Assembly: GCA_947623455.1 (NCBI GenBank)
Contig: OX392540.1
Location: 26,778,410 to 26,842,409 of the forward strand
Source: Mimachlamys varia
Taxonomy: Eukaryota; Mollusca; Bivalvia; Pectinida; Pectinidae
DNA: 64,000 bases
Reading direction: 5' to 3'
Below, in pieces: positions 46,757 to 58,384 of the stretch (within the stretch, counting starts at the first letter, position 1; each line of letters starts with the position of its first letter). Both the position numbers and the translations under genes were made by a program. The notes below the pieces were generated by a model. The model did not search any database. It worked only from the letters and a program-made list of their open reading frames with translations, and was not told the DNA's origin.

Positions 46757-47143
46757 TTAAAGGCCCATTATACATATCTTTCGGCAAAAATTTAAGCAAA
46801 TATCAAACCTAACAACTTATTTTATTTATAGATTTAGTTAAGATTAACTGATATCGGCAGTATTGAAGATGAATTGTATGTGGGTATCGGTACAGCAGCA
46901 GTTGAAACTCGGTATTTGTAAACATGCATCCATTTTGAACTGTCGTTTAAATTCGGCTTGTTGTTTTAGTGGTCCACACCTGAACTGTTTTGAATTCTTT
47001 GGAATTTTCTGTCAAGAGTTTCTTTGTAGCTACTGTTCAGGGTTACTTCATTTTAGTCTTATTTTTGCAACTCACTGGATATTTTTTCAGAATTTTTCAG
47101 AATCACGAAAAATTCCCTGAAGATGCGTATATTGGGCCTTTAA
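46757..47143. mobile_element. TTAA-flanked MITE (piggyBac/Kolobok type)
   Basis: TTAA at 46757-46760 and 47140-47143. Inverted ends are AGGCCCATTATACATATCTT and AAGATGCGTATATTGGGCCT (inverse AGGCCCAATATACGCATCTT), about 16 of 20 matching. TTAA target sites mark piggyBac and Kolobok elements. 387 bp with a non-coding interior; the 85-codon frame within it is not conserved with anything visible. Confidence 0.75.
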
Positions 47144-48425
47144 GTTGTTACTGTAGGTTTCATTAGAAGCCCTGTCCCTTAATTTGCCTTTTCAATGGGG
47201 AAATATTTGTGTTTTCACCAGCATTACACAAACCTAAAATGATCTGATTTTTATGTGATCTATAAGATAAAGCATTTATGCCACTTAATTCCTGATTTTC
47301 GAAAATAAAGCTTCAGCCTTGGGATGAGGAATTATTAAACCGTTTTCTGGGGAACAGGATAATTTTTCTTTCAGGAAATCCTTTATTTATACAACAAGAA
47401 ATGTTAAAACATAAAAAGATCTCACAAAATATTTAGAAATATTTTTTTTCATCAGGATAAATTTACCAAAAAACATGAGAAAATTTTTTAAATGAGAGAG
47501 ACCAAAACCTTTTCTTGAGGACAAATGTTATGTGTTGTTGAAAAAGAAAAATCAAATTAGGAATGGGTCGTTGAATTAATGACCATGTGGTATACAGTGC
47601 TGGTGTATTTACCAATCAGATTCTTTTGGTCATTAGGAACTACAGAGCAAGGACATGCATACATAATTTTGTTGGTCTGTAGCTTCTTCATCTGTCACTG
47701 ACACAGGTCATTTGATAAACTGACCAGAGCATTTTTCACTTTTGACACCTTTCCATTGTGATGGTGTGGCTTGCGCTGGTCAGTATAGGGCAGTTGGAAG
47801 TGTGAGCGGAGGATTGCCCTCAAAGAACAACAAAGAAGAATATGCCATCAATGATAATTGCGTGTCCCATGTCCCATTGTCCACCATTGTCCGGCCATGT
47901 CCAGCATCAGCCATCTGTTTGTGTGATGACCACTCAGAGACAAGAGGATGACCCCAGCATTGGTCACCACTTCGGACACTGGTCACTCAGTAAAAGTGTT
48001 GTCAGCTTAATTAAAAAAAAAAAAAAATAGTTCAGATTAATTTATCCTCAAAATCAGTAGAAAATTTTATTTGCCTGGTAATATATATGCATACATGTCT
48101 TTATTATGGCTCTGAATTAATAGAAAAAGAGCAAAATATTTTTTTATCTTCATTATAGCAATCGGAATGCTATTTATATCTTACAACTTGCTTTCTGTAA
48201 AACTGACCAAACTTTTCTGTGTGTTCACTGGTCAGCATATCACTGTCATTTTGCCTGCAGGGGCTAAAGAACTAATGTCCAGTTAAATAGTTACCATGGT
48301 TACAATACAGTTGCTGTCCATGTTCCATTTTTCATAGACAATAGGATGGCTTCAATAAAACAGTACCCATGTCTATTTTTGAGGAAAACACCTTTTAATC
48401 CTTTTAATGTTTTTGTGCTAGGCAG
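47144..48425. other. Unique DNA upstream of the 48426 exon
   Basis: No repeat or clear exon was recognised. 47750-48000 is richer in GC than its surroundings and has short open frames on both strands, but no coherent splice-bounded coding block. It ends in the pyrimidine-rich acceptor of the next exon. Confidence 0.4.
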
Positions 48426-48557
48426 CTGCTACCAACAAACTCATCCATGCAATTTGGCCGGAAAAATGACCAGTATTCATTGCCCTCCGTCCACTTCTAC
48501 CGGCTGACCACTGGGCAGGGGCTGCCCTTTAACAGATCGGGAAAAATTAAACTCTAA
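48426..48557 (+). CDS. Coding-like (probably terminal) exon, unknown protein
   Basis: A pyrimidine-rich acceptor ending TTTTGTGCTAGGCAG (AG at 48424-48425) opens 43 codons to TAA at 48555-48557. The reading includes QFGRKNDQYSLPSVHFYRLT and ends LPFNRSGKIKL. Composition (Leu, Ser, Arg, Tyr, Phe, mixed charge) is typical of real protein and unlike the Lys/Ile/Phe/Tyr-rich frames of the surrounding AT-rich DNA. GC rises to near 50% here. No GT donor occurs before the stop, so it would be a last coding exon or an isoform end. No family was recognised. Confidence 0.45.
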   Translation: MLPTNSSMQFGRKNDQYSLPSVHFYRLTTGQGLPFNRSGKIKL

Positions 48558-49773
48558 TTTATTAATCATTTGGGGTATTGAAAAGATTACTATTATCAGA
48601 ATGTACAATGGGATGATACCGTTTGAATTTAAAGATCGGAGCTGTAACTTGACAGTTGCTTTTGAATCGTTTCTGAGCCACATGCGCATCGTATTTTTAA
48701 TGAGATCATCTGTAACCGGGGACAACTGTTTGACCTTGGCAACTTTAGATCAAAATTTTTGACTTGATTTCTATAAATCATGTGAAAGAAAGGATGTTAC
48801 ATTCTGTTTATAAGACAAGAGATGACTTGAAAATGACATTGGATCAAAATTTGACTTAAATCCTATAAATTGCGAAAAATTTGAAAGAACGATTACCTTG
48901 CCCCTCGGAGAGGAAATTGGCATCTGTATTAGAATGAAGGAGCCATCTGTCTGGGCGTGATGGGCATTTGTATAAAGCCAGTGGAAATGTTACACAATCT
49001 TTTATGAACTATTAGAAGGCTAGACTCCATTAGGGGAACTGTGGGGAATATTGTGTAAGATTTCATCTTTGAAAAGAAATCAATAAATGATGAATTCTTT
49101 TCTGTCTTTTGAACTTAAGGAGAAAATTACAGTTGTAAATAGACCTTCTGTATAGAAATAAGAAAATATTTCTTAACACTAATTCTCAAAAATTTTAAAA
49201 ACAAATCTGTTGCACAAAGAACCACTGAAATTGTCGAAAAAAGACCAGATTTAAGAGGCGTCTCGTTAATATTAGCTTGGATGTGTTCTATTTTGATATA
49301 TATAAAATGACAAAATTGGAGGAAATATAAATAATTTTAGGGGGAATTTGATGATATAACTATTTGTTAACTTGTTATACAATGTACAATGATATGGCAG
49401 ATATTAACGTTTTCTGGAGTTTTAAACATTCATCTTGAAGGATTATTTTTTATAATTCTCATGTTTAGTGTAAAGTATAGCAGATTTATGAGTGATATCT
49501 ATTTAAGGATTGTTGCTGCTTATTAAAGGTTGGCTTTTAGAGCATTATTACCCTGGTAATTGCATTTTAAAGAAGGGATCTGACTAATAATTTCTTTTTG
49601 TTGTAAATTAATATGGCATAATACATTCCAAAGGTAGGTATTTTGCCAATCTAAAGGATATAGATATATACATGTATTATATTCTTTGTATGATTTGAAA
49701 TACCATCTCATTGGGTTGCAGGATATTATTTCCTCCTTATTAAATGCCCAGCTTTTAAAAACATTAAAGTCTA
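48558..49773. other. AT-rich DNA, possible 3' UTR or intron
   Basis: No repeat element or exon was recognised. A weak exon-like end, CATTCCAAAG before GTAGGT at 49634, lacks an open frame. Confidence 0.4.
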
Positions 49774-50030
49774 CGTACTTGACAACTTTCTGAATTGTCC
49801 ATGGGGGAGATTACACGTGTTCAGAATTGAAAGCATAAATAATATATATGTATGTTCACCCAAAGGAAAACCTACACTTTTAAATGGCTTCTTTTGATCT
49901 GTTCTATCAGATAAAATAATTAGACCTCAAAACATAGAAATAGTTTAGCAAATTCATTGGTTGAAAATGCAACATTTTAGGTTACAAAATCAGGAGCCTT
50001 TCTCCTAAGTATGGAGGGCTGGCATGTATG
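49774..50030 (+). mobile_element. MITE with 6-bp target duplication, copy 2
   Basis: Ends CGTACTTGACAAC and GGCTGGCATGTATG are diverged forms of CATACTTGCCAAC and its inverse. Flanks AGTCTA (49768-49773) and AGTCGA (50031-50036) match at 5 of 6. The interior CCATGGGGGAGATTACACGT is shared with copy 1. This is the most diverged of the three copies. Confidence 0.8.
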
Positions 50031-50176
50031 AGTCGAAATTTGTTAGAAAAATTACCAGTAGTCCTATATAAATTTTAAGCTCACAATGGGTCAATCTTTT
50101 AAACATGCTGAAATTCTACTTAGGAATCTGAAATCATTGAGTGATTGAAGGAATGTAACCTTGACTTTTATTCAAG

Positions 50177-50293
50177 GTCACATCTTCAAGATCCAAAGCC
50201 CCATTCTACGGATCTGTAGATCTTATTTACCAGCAGCTTGCTGACATGCATTCAGTGCTTCAAAGTTTGCAAATAGAGATTGACAGTGACGAG
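50177..50293 (+). CDS. Coding-like internal exon, unknown protein
   Basis: Acceptor CTTTTATTCAAG (AG at 50175-50176) and donor GAG|GTAAAA (from 50294) bound 117 bases, 39 codons, with no split codons. The reading includes SRSKAPFYGSVDLIYQQLAD, then a helix-like MHSVLQSLQIEIDSDE with an acidic end. The frame is free of stops and amphipathic, and GC is above background, which makes this one of the two best protein-coding candidates in the window. Introns on both sides hold repeats. It may belong with 48426-48557 (alternative isoforms) or to another gene. No domain family was recognised. Confidence 0.5.
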
Positions 50294-50464
50294 GTAAAAT
50301 TTGCCAAAACACTCAAATGATATTCATGATATTTGGCGAATAAGTGACAGTTTGATTCAAGGCCACAGACTTTAAACATAAAAAAAAAAAATTAAATCTT
50401 CAACCAACTTCTTCTGAAGTTATGATATTTTGTCAAAAATTCTTTCCATATTAAAGATTAGCCT

Positions 50465-50625
50465 AGGTAGAACAAGTTATTATTATTAAAACTTTAAAGC
50501 TACTTTTCCTGTTAGGTAGAACATGTTATTATTATTCAAACTTTAAAGCAATTTCCCCTGTTTAGGTAGAACATGTTATTAAAAAATATATTTCAAAGTT
50601 TAAAGCAATTTTCCCTGAATGAGCA
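50465..50625. repeat. About 50-bp tandem repeat, three copies
   Basis: AGGTAGAACATGTTATTATT and ACTTTAAAGC(A/T)A(C/T)TT(C/T)CCTG recur with starts at 50465, 50514 and 50564. Confidence 0.8.
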
Positions 50626-51063
50626 TTAGAGAAGTAGCTAGAGAGTTGATATAAGGCCAGAGAAATGCATGGATAAAAGGCTATTAGATTTGTTTTTATA
50701 AATGAACTTTAACCTTTTTTGAAGGTCACACTCGGTACACTGTTAGAGACTCATTAGGCCTCTTGCTATCAGTTGCGGACTTTGTCTTGGGCCTATTGTG
50801 TCACTTGTATACTGAACTTTCTAGTCTTCTGTAGCTAGTGATAGGCTAATGATTGTTTCTAATTGGAAATGGATCGGTTTTACTAGCTTTTATAATAGCA
50901 ATGCCATACGATTATGTACCTGAAAAAGTTGAGCCTCGAGACACAGTGAATGACAATAATCAGCAAGTGTAAACAGCTGTTGTCTGATCCATTAGGACTG
51001 GCTAAATCTTCTCGATGAACTCATCCATTATTGATGCTAACTAGACACAATAGCAAATTCAAT
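50626..51063. other. Unique DNA, nothing recognised
   Basis: No exon or repeat was recognised before the 22-bp array. Confidence 0.45.
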
Positions 51064-52372
51064 TATCAAAATACCTGACCTTTATTACCAAAATACCTGT
51101 CCTCAATGATCAAAATACCTGTCCTTAATTACCAAAGTACCTGTCCTCAATGATCAAAATACCTGTCCATTATTACCAAAGTACCCGCCTTAATTACCAA
51201 AGTACCTGTCCTTAATTACCAAAGTACCTGTCCTCAATGATCAAAATACCTGTCCATTATTACCAAAGTACCTGTCCTTAATTACCAAAATACCTGTCCT
51301 CAATGATCAAAGTACCTGTCCTTTATTACCAAAGTACCTGTCCTTAATTACCAAAGTACCTGTCCTCAATGATCAAAATACCTGTCCATTATTACCAAAG
51401 TACCTGTCCTTAATTACCAAAATACCTGTCCTCAATGATCAAAATACCTGTCCTTTATTACCAAAGTACCTGTCCTTAATTACCAAAGTACCTGTCCTTT
51501 ATTACCAAAATACCTGTCCTTAATTACCAAAGTACCTGTCCTCAATGATCAAAATACCTGTCCATTATTACCAAAGTACCTGTCCTTAATTACCAAAATA
51601 CCTGTCCTCAATGATCAAAATACCTGTCCTTTATTACCAAAGTACCTGTCCTCAATGATCAAAGTACCTGTCCATTATTACCAAAATACCTGTCCTCAAT
51701 GATCAAAACACCTGTCCTCAATGATCAAAATACCTGTCCTCAATGATTAAAGTACCTGTCCTCAATGATCAAAATACCTGTCCTTTATCACCAAAATACC
51801 TGTCCTCAATGATCAAAGTACCTGTCCTCAATGATCAAAGTACCTGTCCATTATTACCAAAATACCTGTCCTCAATGATCAAAATACCTGTCCTCAATGA
51901 TCAAAGTACCTGTCCTCAATGATCAAAACACCTGTCCTCAATGATCAAAACACCTGTCCTCAATGATCAAAACACCTGTCCTCAATGATCAAAATACCTG
52001 TCCTCAATGATCAAAATACCTGTCCATTATTACCAAAATACCTGTCCTCAATGATCAAAATACCTGTCCTTAATGATCAAAACACCTGTCCTCAATGATC
52101 AAAATACCTGTCCTCAATGATCAAAATACCTGTCCTCAATGATCAAAATACCTGTCCTCAATGATCAAAGTACCTGTCCATTATTACCAAAGTACCTGTC
52201 CTTAATTACCAAAATACCTGTCCATTATTACCAAAGTACCTGTCCTCAATGATCAAAATATCTGTCCTTAATAATAAAAATACTCATTCTTAATGATCAA
52301 AATAACTGTCCTTAATGATCAAAAGACCTTTCCTTAATAACCTAAATACTCGTCCTTAATTACCAAAATACC
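51064..52372. repeat. 22-bp minisatellite (about 59 copies)
   Basis: Two unit types alternate: CTCAATGATCAAAATACCTGTC and TTAATTACCAAAGTACCTGTC (or TTATTACC). The left half is rich in the second type, the right half almost all the first. Every unit keeps (A/G)(T/C)ACCTGTC. The array abuts the DIRS-like fragment directly. Confidence 0.93.
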
Positions 52373-52375
52373 GGC

Positions 52376-53265
52376 TGGCGGCCCCTGGAAAAAATATCTG
52401 CGAGAATATTCAGCTTGCCTGGAAGATGCTTGACTAGAATAGTCAGTTGCATCTCCTGACAGAGAAGAAGAACTCGGATAGTGAGGGCCCACAAGGTGTG
52501 AGACCTGGTGCCCCCTGTCTCTCTAGATACGCGACAACTTTGGAGAACTGTGGACCGGGCATGCCCGTTGAGGTAAGCTCCCTACCCTGTCAGGGAAGCA
52601 TCCGTGTACAGGGTCATGGTGGGAGAAGGCTTGGACAGAGAAACCCCACGGAGGACGTGGTCCCGAATGGTGAACCAGTGAGCAAACTCCTTGACCAACC
52701 GGTTCAGAGGGAGGAAAGCTTTCCAATCCCCCGACAAGAGAATCCAGTTGGCCAGAAGAAACATCTGAAGGGGTCTGATGTGGAGTCTCACCAAGGGAAC
52801 CACATCTGCCAGGGAGTTGAGATATCCCAGGAAACTGAGAAACCAACGTACCTGGACGTGTGACCATCCGATGAAGCCCTGGCCTTCTCGAACTTCTCCA
52901 CTGGTGGAAGGGCTATGCCCTGAATCGTATTGAAAGGATTCCCCAGGAACAGGAAATCCTGAGAAGGGATAATCCCTGACTTCTCTCTAGAGGGAATGAA
53001 GCTGACTTTCAGTAGGATTTTCAGAACCAAGCAGGTATCCTGCACCAGAGATTCTCTCACGAAGTAGAGCATGAGGGAATCGTCAAAATAGATGTGCACA
53101 TCTATTCTGTGGGAGTGCAAGAATCCCACGACCACCTGCAGCAGCTTGGTGAATACCAAAGGTGCAGTCGCGAGCCCAAAAGCATGGCCTGGAACTGAAA
53201 GACCTTGCCATTGCAAGTGAAACAGAGGTACTTTCGTGCCGACTTCTTGATGAGGATATGGAAGA
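52376..53265 (-). pseudogene. Decayed DIRS-like reverse transcriptase / RNase H
   Basis: On the minus strand, from 53263: FHILIKKSARKYLCF (palm region), a frame change, then FGLATAPLVFTKLLQ and the catalytic box YFDD within HIYFDDSLM, then EKSGIIPSQDFLFLGNP, all hallmarks of DIRS/tyrosine-recombinase retrotransposon RT. The next frame (52803-52582) holds an RNase H start, LYTDASLTG, with the catalytic Asp. At least two frame breaks separate the blocks, so this is a dead copy. Its upstream part lies at 55895-56215 beyond an inserted transposon. The 138-codon plus frame here is an antisense shadow. Confidence 0.8.
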
Positions 53266-55894
53266 CACTCTAAAAAAAATATTACTTAGGATTATTAAAA
53301 CAAGTAATATTATTACTTAAAACAAGTAGAAAAAGTTGTCAGACTGTTAAGTAATCAATAATCCTGATAAGTAATACTTAGTAATCATTCTTAAGTAATC
53401 ATACTACTAAGTAATACATTACTTAGTAGTTAAATTACTTACTTAAACAAAACACAATACTTACTTGTTTTAAGTAATTATACTACTTAAACGTAGAATT
53501 TAAGTAATAATTCAACTTGAATTTAGCAATAATTCTGCTTAAATTAAGTAATATAAAAACTTTTTTAAGTAGCTTTTCTACTTGAATCTAGTAATATTCT
53601 TACTTAATAACAAGTATTAATATTACTTAAATAAGATCAAAAATGCATAAATTAAGTAATATAATTACTTATTTGTAAGTAATAACATTACTAAATTCAA
53701 GTATTAATATTACTTAAAAACAAGTAGCATTACTACTTGTTATTAACTATTTTTTACTTGAATTAAGTAATTGAATTACTTGTTTATGAGTAGTTTTTCT
53801 ACTCGCATTAAGTAATATAATACTTAAAAACAAGTACAGTAATTGTATTACTTAATTCAAGCACAAAATACTTAAGAATAAGTAACTATTTAAGTACATA
53901 CATGCACACTAGATCACCCACCTAATAAAACAAAATACATAAGTTTTTTAGTTAGGAAAAAAATCTAGTACTCATTTTGTAGTAATTTTTGGATAATTTC
54001 CACTGGAAGTATGAGACAAATAAGATTTAACAAACAAATTCCATTTTATTGTGAAAATATAGGACATCAATATAGTACATGTAATAACATTAAATACAAA
54101 CAAATAACCAAAATAATGTGCTAATCAATATTGTCGCGATTATGCCCGAAGCGACCGAAATAAAATTCAATGTCCACAGATTTATTCAGCTGGAATATTA
54201 ATTCTGGGTTTTCATCAATCTGCCCTTCCGTAGTCCTGGTGCATCCACACTTGGTATTGAATCAATGACTTTGGTCATCTGTGAATCGGCACATGATTGG
54301 TTTTCTTTCATCTAATATCTTTAATTCCTTAGAATATATTCTGAAAAATAATAAAGCTAATTCAAAATACGAAATTGTATAGCTATGAACTTTGTTCTTG
54401 TACGAAATATTGGGTCTAATTATCAGGTACCTCAGTTATTTTGACAGTGTAAGGGGTTGGCAAAAATGTTGTAACAGTCAATTTTCGTAAAACATTGCAA
54501 TAAATTTAAATAAGGCACATTAAAACAATATTCAATTACAAATCTTGAAATACGAGGCCAATTTAAATGGGATGACTAACTTCGGCTGAGGTTACCGTGG
54601 GCCGAAGTGACTTTGGACGAGTTTTACCGTGGGCCGATGTGACTCTAATTCAAAACAGTCAGTTAGTTATAACTGATAGGTATTATTGCTTACCCTCATT
54701 ATCCGACGACAGAGGGACGTTCTGCACGAATATACGATCCAGTGTGAATTAACAGCTGAGATGTCAGTAAGGCCCGTTGAATGTTGCTTGGCATACTTGC
54801 CGACCGTTATCCACACTAAGATGTTTCTGATAAACACGGCGACAATCCCGTATCAGAAAGGCCCAGTCATTTGAACACACATTCCACATTTCGTAGCGTA
54901 TTTCACAGTGTTTGTTTCCTTTCTGTGTGACATTAACATCTTGTAAGAGTATGAATCCTTAGCAGAATTTAGATTCAACACGAGGAAACAGACAACGCAC
55001 ATGGTTTGAAATTAAACAGGAAGCTGGTGTTATTTTTACCGTAAACGATAGAGAGCTCTCAAGGGGGACAACTCAAGTTTTTAAACTCAGAATATGGCGG
55101 GGATTTGAAATAAAATATTTAACAAAACGGGAAATCCCGGAAAAACCTGAAAAATTGACAGGTATGCCTAGGTGTATCCATCATGTTCCAATAATAATAA
55201 TAATTATTATTATTTAAGAAAAGCATATCACATTAGAGTACATAATTATAGTATCATATAAGATTATAAGATAACACATTTTTCAAACATTTTCTCAGGG
55301 ACGTATATAAGTACCTGATTTTCTTTATAAATAATAATATACAGTACATGTACCTCATATAAATGTTGTTGAGATATAGCATAGTTGGTACGTACTTCTC
55401 TTTGAAATAAATAATTTTGGCTTCAACTATGATTACCCATCATGCATATCATTTTGAAGGAGTTACATCTCTTACAAATGCATGTATTTTTATTTAACCC
55501 GTAAATTATGAAAAAAAAAAAATTTGTTATTAAAAAACATAGCTTGCATAATGCACGGATAGTAAAACAATGTTTAATTGCTTATTGCAGCTATACAAAT
55601 CTGCTTTAAATTCGGGAATAATCAACATCAGTAACTTAAGTAATCACATTGTTCAAAGTAAGTAATCGTATTTCAAAAATTATTCAAAACAACTATTTAA
55701 GTAAGCATACTACTTAAAACTAGTAAAGCACAACTGCATATTACTTAAAACAAGTAAATTTGGATTACTAAGTAATATACGCTGTAAAACAAGTAATGAC
55801 CAATCGTAACTTAGTAATACTAAGTAATGTGTAAGTAAAATATCTACTTAATTTAAGTAGAAATCAACTACTAAGTAATACTTTTTTTAGAGTG
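53266..55894. mobile_element. 2.63-kb CACTA-like non-autonomous transposon
   Basis: Inverted ends CACTCTAAAAAAAATATTAC and GTAATACTTTTTTTAGAGTG; flanked by a 2-bp GA repeat (53264-53265 and 55895-55896). The outer 600 bp (left) and 250 bp (right) are packed with subterminal motifs of the AAGTAAT/ATTACTT kind in both orientations, as in CACTA elements where transposase binds subterminal repeats. The middle (53900-55620) is AT-rich and has no transposase frame; the longest, 62 codons at 54686, is not recognisable. It is inserted just upstream of the palm motif FHI of the DIRS-like RT. Confidence 0.75.
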
Positions 55895-56215
55895 GACGAT
55901 TTTTCAAAACGGAAAAACGCCTAGTGAGCAAGATATTTGAAAGCGAGGAGACTTGAAAAGTCGCCAATGCCCTAAATGCCCCCTTCAGTGCAGATGTGAC
56001 TCTGTCCTGAATGTCGGCCTGTTCCGTCTCGGATATACGACCCACAGGCAAGTCGGATACCCTATATACGACAGAATCTGGATGGAGAGATGCAATAATC
56101 TTTCCATCTTGTGGTGTTCCTTGGGCCCAACACCACCTGGTCCACTGACTTGCCGGGCCAGGAAGACAGCTCCTTCAATTCCAGCCAAGCTGGTTGGTGG
56201 GCAAGTGACCCGTCA
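55895..56215 (-). pseudogene. Upstream part of the split DIRS-like element
   Basis: GC-rich DNA that continues the minus-strand retroelement beyond the inserted transposon. Readable stretches (PAWLELKELSSWPGKSVDQV, then in another frame GYPTCLWVVYPRRNRPTF) are broken by frame changes. I assign it to the DIRS-like element by position, composition and strand; I cannot match it to a named domain. Confidence 0.5.
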
Positions 56216-56337
56216 TGGGTGGTGTAGTGGTTAGGACGAACCTCAGTCAAATCGCCAACGCTGAGCTGCAACCCAGCAAACCCAGAGGTACGGCATGCAT
56301 GTGCAGGGTATGTCAGGGTAGAAGGACGAGATTATTT

Positions 56338-57788
56338 ATACCCCCCCGCAACGAAGTTAGGGGGGGTATACTGGAATCAGCTTGTCTGTCTGTCCGTCTG
56401 TCTGTCCGTCTGTCTGTCCGTCTGTCTGTCCGTCTGTCTGTCCGTCTGTCTGTCCGTCTGTCTGTCCGTCTGTCTGTCCGTCTGTCTGTCCGTCTGTCCG
56501 TAGAAAAATGTTGTCCGGACAACTCCTCCTAAACTCCTGGATCGATTTCAATAAAACTTGGCAGTATTGTTGGGGACCATGTGAAGATGTGCATGCAGGG
56601 TTTCGTTTGTCAAAATTTTGGTTGCCATGGTAACCAGGTCACTATACACAGGTTTCCATAATAAAATGTTGTCCGGACAACTCCTCCTAAACTACTGGAT
56701 CGATTTCAATAAAACTTGGCAGTATTGTTGGGGACCATGTGTAGATGTGCATGCAGAGTTTCGTTTGTCAAAATTTTGGTTGCCATGGTAACCAGGTCAC
56801 TATACACAGGTTTCCGTAATAACGTGTTGTCTGGACAACTTCCTATAAACCACTGGATCGAGTTTAATGAAACTTGGCAGTATTGTTAGGGACCATGTGT
56901 AGATGTGCATGCAGGGTTTCGTTTGTCACAATTTTGGTTGCCATGGTAACCAGGTCACTATACACAGGTTTCCATAATAAAAAGTTGTCCGGACAACTCC
57001 TCCTAAACTACTGGATCGATTTCAATAAAACTTGGCAGTATTGTTGGGGACCATGTGTAGATGTGCATGCAGAGTTTCGTTTGTCAAAATTTTGGTTGCC
57101 ATGGTAACCAGGTCACTATACACAGGTTTCCGTAATAACGTGTTGTCTGGACAACTTCCTATAAACCACTGGATCGAGTTTAATGAAACTTGGCAGTATT
57201 GTTGGGGACCATGTGTAGATGTGCATGCAGAGTTTTGTTTGTCAAAATTTTGGTTGCCATGGTAACCAGGTCACTATACACAGGTTTCCGTAATAACGTG
57301 TTGTCTGGACAACTTCCTATAAACCACTGGATCGAGTTTAATGAAACTTGGCAGTATTGTTGGGGACCATGTGTAGATGTGCATGCAGAGTTTTGTTTGT
57401 CAAAATTTTGGTTGCCATGGTAACCAGGTCACTATACACAGGTTTCCATTATAATGTGTTGTCCGGACAACTCCTCCTAAACTACTGGATCAATTTCAGT
57501 GAAACTTGGCAGTATTGTTGGGGACGATGTATAGATTTGCATACAGGGTTTCGTTTGTCAAAATTTTGGTTGCCATGGTAATGAGGTGACTATACACAGG
57601 TTTCCGTAATAACATGATGTCTGGACAACTTTTTCTAAACTACTGGGTCATTTTCAATGAAACTTCGCAGTAAGTAATGTTGAGGATTACTATACACAGG
57701 TTAAAATTTGTCCGTTCGGCTTTTAAAATTCTGCTGACTGTTGAGCTGCGGGGGGGTATTAGTCAGCCATCGGCTTACAGTTCTAGTT
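56338..57788 (+). mobile_element. Helitron-like (HINE/pearl-like) element with 158-bp core array
   Basis: Begins TATACCCCCCCGCAACGAAG and ...AGGGGGGGTATACTGGAATC, then a (GTCTGTCTGTCC)n tract (56383-56500), then about seven core units at 158-bp spacing (GTTGTCCGGACAACTCCTCC ... GGTTGCCATGGTAACCAGGT ... CACTATACACAGGTTTCC), and ends GGGGGGGTATTAGTCAGCCA, TCGGCTTACAGTTCTAG. A 3' hairpin AGCC-ATC-GGCT precedes CTAG. The cores fall into two alternating types (CTCCTCCTAAAC or CTTCCTATAAAC). The 77-codon frames 158 bp apart are shadows. No Rep/helicase, so non-autonomous. Confidence 0.85.
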
Positions 57789-58384
57789 GAATCTTACTTT
57801 GGGGCTGCAAAGATGGCTGTAGGTCCTGACTATTGCATACTAAAGTTATGGTAATTATTACTGAAATTATTGCGAACACAAGTTTACACCTCAACTTTAG
57901 AGACCATCAACGTAAAAGTGTCTCAACTACCACCTCGGTAATCCTTCAACACAAACTATCTCAATATATCACATAGAAAGTCACCATCATTCACACCTTT
58001 AATTAAGGGATTATATAACTAGAACCATTAGTTATCTCCACATTGGGGAGTTCCCCCGGGCCTGACAAAAGCTAGCTAAATAAAACTGTTTGATGGTAGG
58101 TGATGAGTTCTATTTTGTTGCACTATGTTTTTAAGCCTGTGACACACTGTGCTATCATTCATTGGGGTCTATTGTATGTTTGACCTGTGACCCTGTATTG
58201 TTATGGTAACACTTGGTGACCGTGGAGCTGTTGAAAGATCAGCGGGTCCTGTCGGGAGGTTAAATTTAAGGCATAACAGCTGTTTTATTGCTAAGAATTA
58301 TCTGTTAAAAAAATCGTATCAAAGGAGCGTAGGTGACATATTTGGGGATATTTTAATTTTGAAGGAAATTTTCTGTAGTTAAGT
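57789..58384. other. Unique DNA, nothing recognised
   Basis: No exon or repeat boundaries were recognised. Confidence 0.45.

Noticed and set aside
52447..52863. 138-codon plus-strand frame
   Set aside because: It is antisense to the DIRS-like RNase H/RT blocks, which have recognisable catalytic motifs on the minus strand.
56215..56330. tRNA-like A box TGGTGTAGTGG at about 56219
   Set aside because: No B box was found at a proper distance, so an 11-bp match alone is not enough.
56313..56633. Cys/Pro/Ser/Val or Arg/Thr/Asp repeat frames over the GTCT tract
   Set aside because: Direct translation of a tetranucleotide-based microsatellite inside a Helitron-like element.
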